Shown in pieces: positions 43,037 to 54,023 of a stretch of 64,000 bases of DNA. The DNA comes from Nothopassalora personata (taxonomy: Eukaryota > Ascomycota > Dothideomycetes > Mycosphaerellales > Mycosphaerellaceae), in the NCBI GenBank assembly GCA_033816765.1, contig CM066293.1, forward strand, positions 1,488,001 to 1,552,000, read 5' to 3'. The translations under genes and the position numbers were made by a program. Every line of letters begins with the position of its first letter. Within the stretch, counting starts at the first letter, position 1. The notes beneath the pieces were generated by a model. That model was not told the origin of the DNA and ran no database searches. It worked only from the letters and a program-made list of their open reading frames with translations.

Positions 43037-43877
43037 TCCACCACTAGGGAGCAGCTAGTCGGTCTAGAGGTGCACGCGGATTGCACCGGTCCTTTCAGCA
43101 ATCTACGACATCCATGTGCCTAGCACGTGGTGTTGCATATTAGAGCGTGTCCGGGACGCGGGCCCAGGTTTCCGTTTGCAAGGATCCTGTCGTTTGTCCA
43201 GCGCGCTGATGATACAGTACATGTACATGCTCCCGAGTGCCACGCATCTGTGCAGCAGCGGCGCTTGAATCTGTCTGTCGCAGGCAAGAAAAATAGAGTT
43301 GCACGTCGTCGGGCCAACCCCCAGAAGCGACGACGCATTCATCCCGCACTTTGATTCGGCTTGCGCTGCTCAAGCTCTCCGACGGACGATCAGCTTTACA
43401 TTGCAGCTTTTCCACCTTGCCGCAGCTTCAGACCTCGCCGTCGACTCGGTACAACTCCGCGACGACCGGACCGCCCGTCCACGATTCAACCCCCGTTACG
43501 GCGTCTCCTCGCTGATTGTTCACTTAACCAAGTCCGGCGCGCGTCGCTCTTGCTTTCAGGCGTGCATCGCGCGCAGCAGTCTGGCACCGGGTCGCTCGGC
43601 GGTCGTGCTGTGTCCTGTGTCCTGTGTCCAGTGTCCTGCTTCTCGCCAACGGCTGCCACTGGTTGCCGGATCACTGTCCCGGCGATACACAACAGCACCC
43701 TCACCACCACTTACCCCGTCATTGGCCAAGTGGAGCGCTGCTGGATGCGACCTCTGCGAAGCACGAGTGCGCGGGACACTTCGGTCGCCTGATAGCGGAA
43801 AATAGTGTGGCATACGACGTCCTGGACAACCCTCTCCCTTTGCAGATTACCAGGCTCGAAAACGACCCGCCGTCACC

Positions 43878-44679
43878 ATGTCTCACGGAAAGATGACGCT
43901 GTATAAATTGGTGGTGCTCGGAGATGGAGGAGTGGGCAAGACGGCCTTGACGATCCAAGTGAGGACTGCCGACCCCCACGTGTACGAGGGACATTCCAGC
44001 TGACAGATCGCAGTTGTGCCTGAACCACTTCGTAGAGACCTACGACCCGACCATAGAGGACTCATACCGGAAGCAAGTCCAGATTGATGGCCAGTCATGC
44101 ATGCTGGAAGTGCTCGACACTGCTGGCCAGGAGGAGTACACGGCACTCCGAGATCAGTGGATAAGAGACGGCGAGGGCTTCATTCTGGTCTACAGCATTT
44201 CTTCACGATCCTCATTCACACGCATACAAAAGTTCCACCACCAAATACAGAGGGTCAAGGAATCCGCCGCAGCCGGTTCGCCAACATACCCGGGCTCACC
44301 ACTGTCGCAAACCACGGGCAACCAAGGCTACGGACCACCGCCCATTATGCTTGTCGGCAACAAATGCGACAGAGTGACAGAAAGAGAAGTCTCAACACAA
44401 GAAGGTCAAGCACTAGCCAAATCACTTGGCTGCGAATTCGTGGAAGCCTCGGCAAAGAACTGCGTCAACGTCGAGAAGGCCTTCTACGATGTGGTACGAC
44501 AACTCCGCCGACAGCGCGCCAGCAACCCATCACGGCACAGCCATAGAGCATCACACGATCCATTGCCACGGACATCACGAGCGAATGGAGGCGACTTCTA
44601 CTCAGACCGGGAGAAGAAGAAGCGCTATCGAAGATCAGACAGAGAGAAGCAAGGCGGCAGCAAGTGCGTTATCTTGTGA
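43878..44679 (+). CDS. ras2: Ras-2-type small GTPase
   Basis: Membrane-anchored signalling switch; fungal ras-2 proteins affect growth, conidiation and cAMP/MAPK signalling. Exons 43878-43958 and 44014-44679 (55 nt intron GTGAGG..CAG) give 248 residues. G1 GDGGVGKTA, switch [11 protein letters not shown]3 [11 protein letters not shown]4 NKCD, G5 SAKN, and a CAAX end CVIL that predicts geranylgeranylation (terminal Leu) or farnesylation. A Gly/Pro/Ser insert of about 30 residues before IMLVGNKCD is typical of filamentous-fungal ras-2. The basic tail ([18 protein letters not shown]) would help membrane binding. The intron splits the family's TIQ-LCLNHF junction. Confidence 0.93.
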
Positions 44680-47600
44680 AGACAACGCTTCGAAGTTGCG
44701 AGCGCACCACCGATCGTTGTGAGCAAAGTCTCAGAAGCGGCTCGAAAAGACGTCCGACATCTCCTGGCTCGCACGCGGCCGCGGCTGTGCTATCCCTGCA
44801 CATGCATATGGAAGGAATGCGGCGAGTTTGCACGTTGTGGACGAAGACGACTCCCTTGTGTCCTCGCCAACAGCAGTACCGAGACCGTGAAGCACGTACG
44901 TACTTGATGACCGCCAAGCTCATCACTCGCACAATCGAGAATATGATGTCAGAACAGCCTCCATGCAGTGAGATCCGCGCAGATGGCCGCGAGCTCGTTC
45001 AGTGTTGATTGCAACTCATAGACGAGGTCATGCAACACGCTTGCGTTACTGAGTGCAAGGATACGGACAAGACCTCAGGTTGGGATACCTCCGGCTCCAC
45101 AGATTGACCGTCTTTCCAGTGCCACCCGTTGGAGGGCGACGGACCGCCTCATGATACGCAGCAAGGACTGCAGATCATGGCCTCCACTGGCAAAGTCCCG
45201 GTATGTCATCAACTGATCAGAAAGCGAGCTCACGTGATGAGAGAGAGACGCATGTACATGAGATGTGGACCTGCTGGGAAAGCCACATAGAGTAGCTTGG
45301 GTGTCACTTGCTCCACTGGAAGCATGTGCCGAGTGCCAAAAGAACGGACATAGGCGATGACAGAACGACAAGGGCAGCAGCAAATGGCAGGTGACCGCAT
45401 GTTGGGATATCAGGGAAGATTTACATGTTGTATGTCACGGAGAATTGGTAATTAAAGGAAGAAAAGGCTCAATCAACAGATACCCATGTCCCGCCAGATA
45501 GATCGATACAAGAAGCGCCATGCGACATTTCATGCCGACGGACTGTGCTTTGCCACTGCGCAGGCGATATTGTATGGTGTCGGGCACTAACGCCTTCGCG
45601 TCTCCTGTGATTACGTATCCCGGTGGCAAATGAATGAAAAGACGGCCGGCGCCCTTGGAGTCTCCTTTTCATGCACAATGTCCACACGTTCGCACCGCTG
45701 ACTGCTTTGTCTCGTCTAGGCGAGGCCATGCCCAGGATCAGCGGTGGTACCCCGAGAAGCGATGGCAGGCAACGCCGATGTCGAGGGTCACTGCGCGGAG
45801 TCGATCTCTTGGACGCTGCAGTCGAGTTGTTCGTTGCACGCTTCTGCGGACACGGGGCCGACAGCGGTGCGGAGTTCGCTCTGCTGCATTCACGGACGAT
45901 GTGTCTGCGTGACAATGTGCACGCTGCTCGGCACCGACAGGAGCGGCGAAGGGGCGGAGCGTCTGCCGGTCGTGTGAAGGCTCGACGGGGAGGCATGGAG
46001 TGTGCGATGTGGCCATTCCATAGGATCGAGTACAGAGGCAAGAGGCCGCTTGACTATTGGGATGGGCGGATTCTCGTGCTCCTCGAGGTGCTAAGCATGC
46101 GCGAAGACCCTGCTGCCTGATGGCCTTGTTGGCAGTGGCGGTGGTGGGCACATCTTGGTTCCATCTATTCGTATTATGGTCAGTGCATCTCCAAAGTTGA
46201 GTGAGGGCTCGGTAGTTTTGTACCCGGGAAGCCGGGCTCTTATGGGGTTGACAGCCGCCTCAGATCAGTGTCACAGTGGTCTTGAAGAACAAGAAGACTC
46301 TCTGCAAAGAGAGCTTATGAAACTGGTGCCTGCCTGTAGGATGGACACTTTCGGACTAGGAACGTCTGTCCACGCGTTCTTGCCGAAGAGAAACCGCTTG
46401 CTGAAGTCGTCTCGAGGCGCCATGGTATGCTTTATGGGAGTAATGCCATGTTTGGTGGCTCTCATCTGTGGTAACTTAGAAGGCTGCTTCTGGGACCCGT
46501 GTTTATGAACCACTTTCCACCGGAGTAATGATGCTACGGACAGGCAACTCCAGACGATAACGGCGCCGCTGCAAAAACGCTTACCGCTGCCGGCCAGCAC
46601 AGGCGTTCTTGTGTCGCTGCTGAGGCCAAAGCAATAAAATCTGTCGAGACCTCCGTTCAGTTCGGCCGGCACCGTAAAAGCCTTCAAACTTAAGTCGTCT
46701 GCCCGCCGCGATGCCCTCGCCGACTACACTTGTGCACCTGGTGGAGTCGCGTAGGTCTCGGCCAGTACCATAGGATAAAGACCTTTGGCAGCAGTGTCCC
46801 AACATATCGCAAGGCCACGGCATCAAACATGCCAGTCGTCACCGGTAACGTGGTATCGGAGGCTGAGCATGACATTTCACAGCCCAGGCCTCTCGTACGA
46901 GCTCATCACCAGTAGACCTACCACACCTTTTGGTGTCCTTGGATCACTGCTGACCTTTGCATGCTAACGAGCCCTGCTCCTCGTTGGCATTCGTCTTTCG
47001 CGGTGCTGACATGTGCTCGCACTTCTGCTGCGATCGGCGTGGATCTGCAGCCCATGGCGTTCTCAGCCTGTGAGTCGCAGTCTATGTGTCTGCAGCTAAT
47101 CATTTTGTAACCCAGAGACGACGCCGTTGCACGTATGTTCTCCTTCCCCGGTCAAGTGATGGCTCTCTCCGATCGCACAGTAGGTGCTGTTGTCGCGAGG
47201 GAAGGCAGCGTGTCGTGTAGTAGGGCCGAGGAGTGCATTGTCGCGCGATGTCTCGATTTGGATATACATGGTGGGTCACGAATTGCTGTAGGGTCCGCAA
47301 TTCTTGATGCCCCAGGCATCTAGTGCTCTTATTGTAAGATGCGAGGGAAACTCCTGGGAATCTTTTCGGCGACGATAACATTGCAGATTTATGGTTATGG
47401 CGACCAACTATCTCAGGTGTGACTCATTTGGTGACTTTGATACTGATACCATTGTCTCTGTGTATTCCGTTAGGGTCAATGATGCTGTACATCAGTTTGA
47501 CATTCTGGTCGATCAATTTCATGGACATACATAGCTTCAACAACAATATCCACAATGGGTATCACACCATATGCCTTTCAACGCGAACATTCAATATGGC

Positions 47601-47748
47601 ACGACGCAATGCGGACAATATGATTACCTCGAACACAGGAGAAGGCACGGAGCTCAAACCACGACGATGAAATAGAACAGATAACCCCTCGATGTCTACC
47701 GAGCAGCCAGTACAATACCTCAGCCTAGTCTACTCAAGGCGAGGGTCC
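44680..47748. other. 3 kb gene-poor interval
   Basis: Open frames up to about 190 codons on both strands overlap one another (around 45.5-46.2 kb and 46.2-46.7 kb), without recognisable domains or splice continuation. Around 47.4-47.7 kb the sequence is AT-richer than its surroundings. No gene supported. Confidence 0.5.
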
Positions 47749-48824
47749 TCACACCACCCGCACAGAACTGTCCTTCCGTATCGCAGCCACTAGCTTCTCC
47801 GCCGCAGCAACGAAACCATTCTCATCCTCCTTGACCCAAATGTCGGGGATATTCTCAGCCACCAGCTCCGGGTGTCGTTCCTCTCGTGGTCGCTCAACGT
47901 ACAGCGTGCGTAGCCCTGCCTGCTTAGCAAACTTGAGATCATCAAGATGCGCCGCGACCATCATGCACTCATTCGGCTTCAAACCCAACTTCTCGCCTGC
48001 GCCAAGGTATACTATGGGATTGGGCTTGTAAGATTGGAACATCTCGGCGGAAAAAATGTTGCAGAAGGGCATCTTGCCGTGTTTGCACATATCATTCAGG
48101 AGTGTGACATTGCCTACCGGAGAGTCAGCAAGGATGCACAAAAGGGAAGTATTCAAGCGAGAGCCGAGCGCACCGTTGCTCAAAGTACAGGTCTCGAAGT
48201 TCTTGTTCAGCTGCCAGACAGAAGGGTGTTAGCTATAATCGGCAAGAACGTGACAGTGTCCTAGAACGCGTTGTAGACGTGAAGCGAGGCGTGTGGTGGA
48301 ACGCACGTCTGCAACGATCCGCCGCTGTCTGGGTCACCGCTCGATGCTTTGTACCCTCTATTACGTACCTCCGTCAAGCCTGCATTGGTATCCGCCCATG
48401 GCTCCAAATAGTGCCAGATCTGGCTGATCTTAACGATCTTCGCCTCATCCCACAAGGAGCCATCGTGCACCAGGCTAGAATCCACATCGCCTTGTCGTTG
48501 GAAGCAAAGGTCACGCTTGATGAGAATCTCTCGCAAAGCGTCCAAATGATGCTCATCCACAGTCTTATATGGGATGCTAGAGTCGGCTGCAATGGATATC
48601 GTAAATGCCAGGTACGAGTTGCGCCATTCCTGAGCCAGCTCTCCCCATTGTTCGTAGGTCATGTCTGTTGCTCTGATGCGGACCTGAGTGGCAATAGACA
48701 TTGTCGAATTGCTGAGCGATCCTCGGGCATTGTTCCAAAGGCAGTCCGTCACTGACTTGCGCCAGTCGACGCAAGTCCCGAAGACATCGAAGTACAGAGC
48801 TTTGACCTCGTGGAGTCCGGCCAT
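47749..48824 (-). CDS. (S)-2-haloacid dehalogenase-type HAD hydrolase
   Basis: HAD-superfamily hydrolase of the haloacid dehalogenase type II group. Exons (minus) 48824-48369, 48210-48174 and 48113-47749; intron 1 (157 nt, GTACGT..CAG) and intron 2 (60 nt, GTGCGC..TAG), giving 285 residues. Motif I YFDVFGTCVDW holds the nucleophile Asp; the cap helix has WHYLEPWADTNAGL. Motif II TLSNGNVTLLNDM is formed only if intron 2 is removed. Motif III Lys is in SYKPNPIVYLGA and motif IV is AHLDDLKFAKQAGLRT. Intron 2 has a length divisible by three and no stop, so its retention would just insert 20 residues into motif II. The physiological substrate is unknown. Confidence 0.87.
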
Positions 48825-49856
48825 GGTGTTTGGGTGTCGTTGTTCGATGTTGATTCCGTCCTTCGAATGCTCCAGAGTAATATTGGCTGCACAGAGACCG
48901 AGAGAAAAATCGAGGGTGTATGGCTATTCGATACTTTCTTTCAAATGACCCGGAGCGATACTGGGTCGGTAGAGTACGAGAGACGAATAGAGAGACGAGA
49001 AGTAGAGGGTGTGTACTCACAATCCACGTATGCCGCCCTGTCGTCACCTTCATCGGCAAGATGGGAGGACAGGCTTCGAGGTTAACCGACAATCTCAGCT
49101 CCGCAAGTCGGCGTACATCATGACTGTACGTACTGCCGAACCGAACACCGGTTGATGCAAGAATTATGAGAATGCGCAGCTGACAACGATGTTCAAGGTG
49201 ACAATGTGCAGGGGCGTGAGATGTTGTGAAGCTGCAGGTGACGAGTCAAGGCAAGGGTTCAGCAAAGGCAGTCAGCTTTTGCTTCATCAGCCATATCGTT
49301 GCGTGTTGCACAATGTCTCTGCCTTCATCGTCATGATTGGACAGAGCAGGTTGATTACTGCCATTTCGGCGTGAAGACATCACTATTCTCAAAATGTAGG
49401 TGGAGTTCAAGGCACGTGCGCGGGCTGTATTTCGGACGTCGCGTCCAACTTCATACCACAACAAGCGCAAGTAACACTGCGTCAACGAGCAAGACGCGAA
49501 CCCCCGAACGCGATGTAAACAAGGTTGAAGACGCGCCAAAGCCTGTCAAGCAGCAGGAGTAGAGTGACAAGAAGACGGAGAAGAAACAAGAGACAGCGCG
49601 TGAAGTGTTATGCAAGTTTCATTGATTGATGCTGCTCAATTATCACCGTGATGAACTCCTTCTTGAGCCTCTTTGAGCTGTTATGTTACACATCAAAAAC
49701 AGAAGCAGTGCTGAGAGCAGCCTCCATATAACCCATCACCATACGCCCATCCATTGCCAGCCATCTGTGGGCCGCTGCAGCGCCCTCGCTGTGGATATCT
49801 CAGAGAGTCGTAAAACCGTGGAAAAAAGATGTTGTGAAATCGAGGAGGCGATGCGC
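48825..49856. other. Intergenic region, no gene seen
   Basis: Promoter of the dehalogenase gene and 3' flank of histone H4. Small open frames only. Confidence 0.45.
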
Positions 49857-50277
49857 TTAGCCACCGAAGCCGTAGAGGGTGCGGCCTTGTCGCTTGAGGG
49901 CGTAGACAACGTCGAGGGAGGTGACAGTCTTGCGCTTGGCGTGCTCGGTGTATGTGACAGCATCGCGGATAACACCCTCGAGGAAGGTCTTGAGGACACC
50001 ACGGGTCTCTTCGTAGATCACTGTGAAGCGCGTCAGATGAGGTTGATGGTGTGGGCGTGCTTGCTGGAGCGACTTACTGGCTGAGATACGCTTGACACCA
50101 CCACGACGTGCGAGACGTCGGATAGCTGGCTTGGTGATACCCTGGATGTTGTCGCGCAAAATCTTGCGGTGACGCTTGGCACCGCCCTTGCCGAGACCCT
50201 TGCCACCTTTGCCGCCTGTCGCAATGTCAGTATGAGGATGTGAGAGGACGATAGAGGTGATACTGACGTCCAGTCAT
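49857..50277 (-). CDS. hhf: Histone H4
   Basis: Core histone. Three exons on the minus strand: 50277-50268 (10 nt), 50215-50078 and 50020-49857, introns 52 and 57 nt, giving 103 residues, exactly canonical. The product starts [20 protein letters not shown] and includes [20 protein letters not shown] and the tail end [14 protein letters not shown]. The tiny first exon codes only MTG plus one base, and the second intron splits the Met codon of ISAMIYEETR. Transcribed divergently from histone H3 at a 493 bp promoter. Confidence 0.98.
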
Positions 50278-50770
50278 GTTGATTGAGTTGTTTGGGGTTG
50301 GGAGTGGTGTGTGTTGATGGTATTGATGGAAGATGGGGCGGCTGGAGGCTGTTGTCTTTGTGGATGTGGAGTGACAAGATCGAAGTTGGAGGGCGAAGCG
50401 GGCTACTTAAAGAACGGCTCAAAGTGTGCAAGCCGCTCCGCATCACGCGTCTCCGACAGCCGGCTTCAGAACGCGCTAGCAGCTGCGCTGTAAACACAAA
50501 GCAAGCTGCGCGCTGATTGGCTGAATTCTGTCTGCGTTAAGGGTGCTGCTTTCCAGCACTTGTTTTGACGTTCTTGCAAGCACGTCTGTTGCCTGCAGAG
50601 CGTGATCCGGCCGCGCTTGCACACTTTGCCGTTCGCTTCTTAAGCCTGCCCTTCGCCCACCTCTCTCTTCTTTACAACACACCCCATCCACACCAGCACA
50701 TCCTCACCGACAACCAACACCATCACCAGAACCACCAACACATCATCTACCACCACACACATCATCTGCA
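50278..50770. promoter_or_regulatory. Bidirectional histone H4/H3 promoter
   Basis: 493 bp between the two ATGs. Seen: ACGCGT (50445-50450), GTAAACA (50490-50496) and an inverted CCAAT box, ATTGG, at 50516-50520. A long CA-rich leader of CACCA repeats runs into the H3 ATG. These elements fit S-phase and CCAAT-factor control known for fungal histone pairs; use is inferred. Confidence 0.6.
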
Positions 50771-51417
<647 letters not shown>

Positions 51418-52164
51418 GCGACTCGACTTCTCTTGACACTACAACATTTCACCACGACTTAACGGCACCACTTCGACCTCCAACATGGCAGGCCAGCAAC
51501 AGCATGGCTAGCCGGGTGATGGGCAAAGGCACTCTTCCACATTTTTGATCAGGCGTTCACACGGGGTTTGGTATGCCAAAGGGCTAAATGGGTGCTTCTC
51601 GGAGATATCAGACACAGGCGGGTGTCACAAGCATGCAAGTGTATCATAACGACGATGGTACAATGAGGCAATAATAGCCACCGATCCATACTTGAAACCT
51701 CCTTCTACTTAGCATTTTCGTCTTCTCTCGTGACTGCCTTGCGCCGCTTCTCGTCATGCCTGACGTCGTTGCCGGGCGCAATTTGCCTCGCTTCCCGCCC
51801 CTGTTTCTTGATCGATGAGTTGGTAAGCTCCTTGCGATGCTTACTTCTCCAGAATGTTATTCAATGCTCCTCATCATTATCTTCGTGCTCGGGTCTCCAA
51901 CCTGCTGCTGCTCTCAAGATCTGATGCTGTTGCTCAAGTGGAATTGTTTCCATACATGCCGGCACAGCATGCAGCTACGGTATGGAGGCCTATGTCTGAC
52001 ACCGACAGCACGCAATGCTCGACTTCAGATTGCCGGTATTCCGGACCTCAACACCTCCGGCATGGCCAAATCAAAGACGCAGATCTGCGAGCGACGTACA
52101 AATGTAGGTCCACAAAGCATAATTATCCTCTTACCCATTCCATGTCTTCTCTCAAACTGCAGTC
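51418..52164. other. Intergenic region, no gene seen
   Basis: H3 3' flank and promoter of the Mpv17-family gene. The overlapping open frames at 51.8-52.2 kb are not coding-like. Confidence 0.45.
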
Positions 52165-53025
52165 ATGACCTTTGCATTCGTCGTTGGGCGGTCCAGCTTG
52201 CGACGTCTCCACCAGACCGTCCAGCGAAACATCTCCCGCCAGCACCGCAACGAATCTTCCAAACCGAAATCGACTAGCGATGCGCCTCCTCCGGCACCTG
52301 CGTTCTCTGGCGCGCACTGGGCCTGGATCGAACCTCTCAAGGTTCCCTTCCGCGCCTACAACGACATGCAATCGCGCAGTCCTCTCCTCACGCAGTGGGA
52401 GTCCACCCTTATCATCTACTTCCTTGGTGACCTCTCTGCGCAGACAGTACAGACCAAGGTGTATACGGACGGAAGATACGAGCCCATCAGAGGAATCCGC
52501 GCCATGATCATCGGTGGCATCTCCTCGATCCCCTGGTACAAAGGGTTCCTCTGGCTAGGTCGTCAATTCAATTACTCGTCCTTCCTGCTGAGCCTCGCGG
52601 CGAAGATTGTTTTCAGCCAAGTGGTCTTTACACCCATCTTCAATACGTATTTCTTTGGGATGCACACACTGCTCGCTGGTGGGACGTTGCAAGAGGCGAA
52701 GGAGAGGATCATCAAGACTGTTCCGACGAGTTTGGTGAATGGTTGGAAGCTCTGGCCGGCGGTTATGGCTATTAATTTTACCTTTATTAGGCCGCAGAAT
52801 CGGAGTTTGTTTGCGGGGGTTGTGGCGATTGGGTGGCAGACTTATTTGAGTTGGTTGAATAGGGATGCTGAGCTGGAGGAGCAGAAGGAGGAGATGGTGG
52901 TGGAGAAAGGCTTGAAAGAGAAGGAGCAGGTGGTGCATGATTTGAGTCAGAGGGAGATTAGGTGGACGCCGGATAGAGGTTCCATTGAGATGGCTGAGAG
53001 GAAGAGGATTTTGGGTACGCCTTGA
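52165..53025 (+). CDS. Mpv17/PMP22-family membrane protein (Sym1-like)
   Basis: Four-helix organelle membrane protein; relatives sit in the mitochondrial inner membrane (Sym1/Mpv17) or in peroxisomes and affect membrane permeability and mtDNA stability. 286 residues in one exon. The basic N-terminus (RSSLRRLHQTVQRNISRQHR) suggests mitochondria. Core signatures: TLIIYFLGDLSAQTVQ near the first helix, RAMIIGGISSIPWYKGFLW, and the family C-terminal motif WPAVMAINFTFIRPQNRSLF followed by WQTYLSW. A charged coiled tail of about 50 residues extends beyond the usual end. An upstream exon cannot be excluded. Confidence 0.87.
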   Translation: MTFAFVVGRSSLRRLHQTVQRNISRQHRNESSKPKSTSDAPPPAPAFSGAHWAWIEPLKVPFRAYNDMQSRSPLLTQWESTLIIYFLGDLSAQTVQTKVYTDGRYEPIRGIRAMIIGGISSIPWYKGFLWLGRQFNYSSFLLSLAAKIVFSQVVFTPIFNTYFFGMHTLLAGGTLQEAKERIIKTVPTSLVNGWKLWPAVMAINFTFIRPQNRSLFAGVVAIGWQTYLSWLNRDAELEEQKEEMVVEKGLKEKEQVVHDLSQREIRWTPDRGSIEMAERKRILGTP

Positions 53026-53148
53026 GGTGAACCTCGCCCGAGATGTTACAGCAGAGCCTTTCGCAGCAGGAAAAACACGCCTCTGAGATAGTTCAACATG
53101 GGCTCATGGCCCTGAGCTGAGCTAAGCATTGTGGCTTTTCCGGTATCC

Positions 53149-53512
53149 CTAATGATATGCCTCTACTTGCTGGACTTCCGCGTTTCCGCCGCCCTCCTGC
53201 TCGCGAAAGACGTCGATGATGCCGCCGTCGATGGTGTCTCCGTCATCGTAGGCCTCGGCCGCGGCCTGCGATAGTAATGAGCGCAGTGATTTGGGTAGCA
53301 AAGGGCCTACTTGCATCTGCTACGGTAAACCCGTCACGGCCGTGGAGCTGGTTGCCCTCGAAGATGAATCTGAGATCTTGCTGGCCGACCTGCTTCTGGA
53401 AATCTGTCACGATTTTGCTCCACTTCGTTGTCGGCTTGACGCGGTATGGCTGTGTGTAGCCGTTGGCCAACCGCAGCTTGACGACCATGGAGTCCCCAGC
53501 GTTCATGTTCAT
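53149..53512 (-). CDS. Divergent SUMO-like ubiquitin-fold protein
   Basis: Ubiquitin-like protein whose layout fits SUMO better than ubiquitin. Exons (minus) 53512-53324 and 53265-53149, intron GTAGCA..CAG of 58 nt, giving 101 residues from MNMNAGDSMVVKLRLANG. SUMO-like points: TTKWSKIVTDFQKQVGQ in the helix position, QQDLRFIFEGNQLHGRDGFT for the LRFxxxGxR strand, then an acidic DDGDTIDGGIIDVFREQEGG corresponding to the DGDxIExxxEQxGG end. A GG(G) is followed by an 11-residue tail that could be cleaved, as in SUMO precursors. The start is uncertain: open frame continues upstream (GCIYAYEGKYISA) and an extra 5' exon is possible. Too diverged to be called the main SMT3 gene. Confidence 0.6.
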
Positions 53513-54023
53513 GGCAGAGATGTACTTGCCTTCGTAGGCGTAGATACAGCCGGGTTCGCGACACGTAAGAAGGCTTTTGATCCGCCGGCTCTTGTTGAGC
53601 GAAGGACATTGGTGAAGTGTCGAAGAGAGGATCTGGCCAACGATGGGTCAAGTTCACGGCCAACGCTGCCTACAGGCATATGGTGGCACTGCATACTCTC
53701 CCGCGTAGGCACTGTAATAAAGCACTACTCTCACGAGCACTTGGTCCACGGAGCTGGATCGAGTTCCTGAGCTCAGGCTAGCATGTAGACATGCATAGAC
53801 GTGTGTGCAGATATACTGCCTTGGGGGATGTTTCACGTGCGGTGGCGTGGATGTTGGTTGTATCGTTGCAGGCATCCATGACCACTCGTCGGCTTCTGAG
53901 TACAACGCGACATGTGCCATCTTGTTGTATCCTTCACGGCAACGAAATATATACACCTCTTCAACCCTTTTACACCATCTTTTCCTTCTTTTCCTCTACC
54001 ATGATTATGTCAGTGACGTCAAG
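53513..54023. promoter_or_regulatory. Divergent region between SUMO-like gene and exonuclease V gene
   Basis: May hold a further 5' exon of the SUMO-like gene. On the plus side TGACGTCA (54014-54021), a perfect CRE/ATF palindrome, ends 2 nt before the exonuclease V ATG. An ATG at 54001 opens a 20-codon frame (54001-54063) that overlaps that start out of frame. Confidence 0.4.

Larger units (their letters stand above)
40383..43877. other. 3.5 kb gene-poor interval up to ras-2
   Basis: Holds a 62 bp tandem duplication (40554-40677), a zone (40.8-41.6 kb) with long overlapping open frames on both strands but no recognisable protein, a CAC microsatellite, and presumably the long leader and promoter of ras-2. 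No supported gene. Confidence 0.5.

Noticed and set aside
42580..43047. 155-codon frame ending in poly-His
   Set aside because: The His run is only the CAC microsatellite translated; the rest is not protein-like.
45469..46687. Overlapping frames of 117-190 codons on both strands
   Set aside because: Mutually overlapping, no domain or codon bias; treated as chance.
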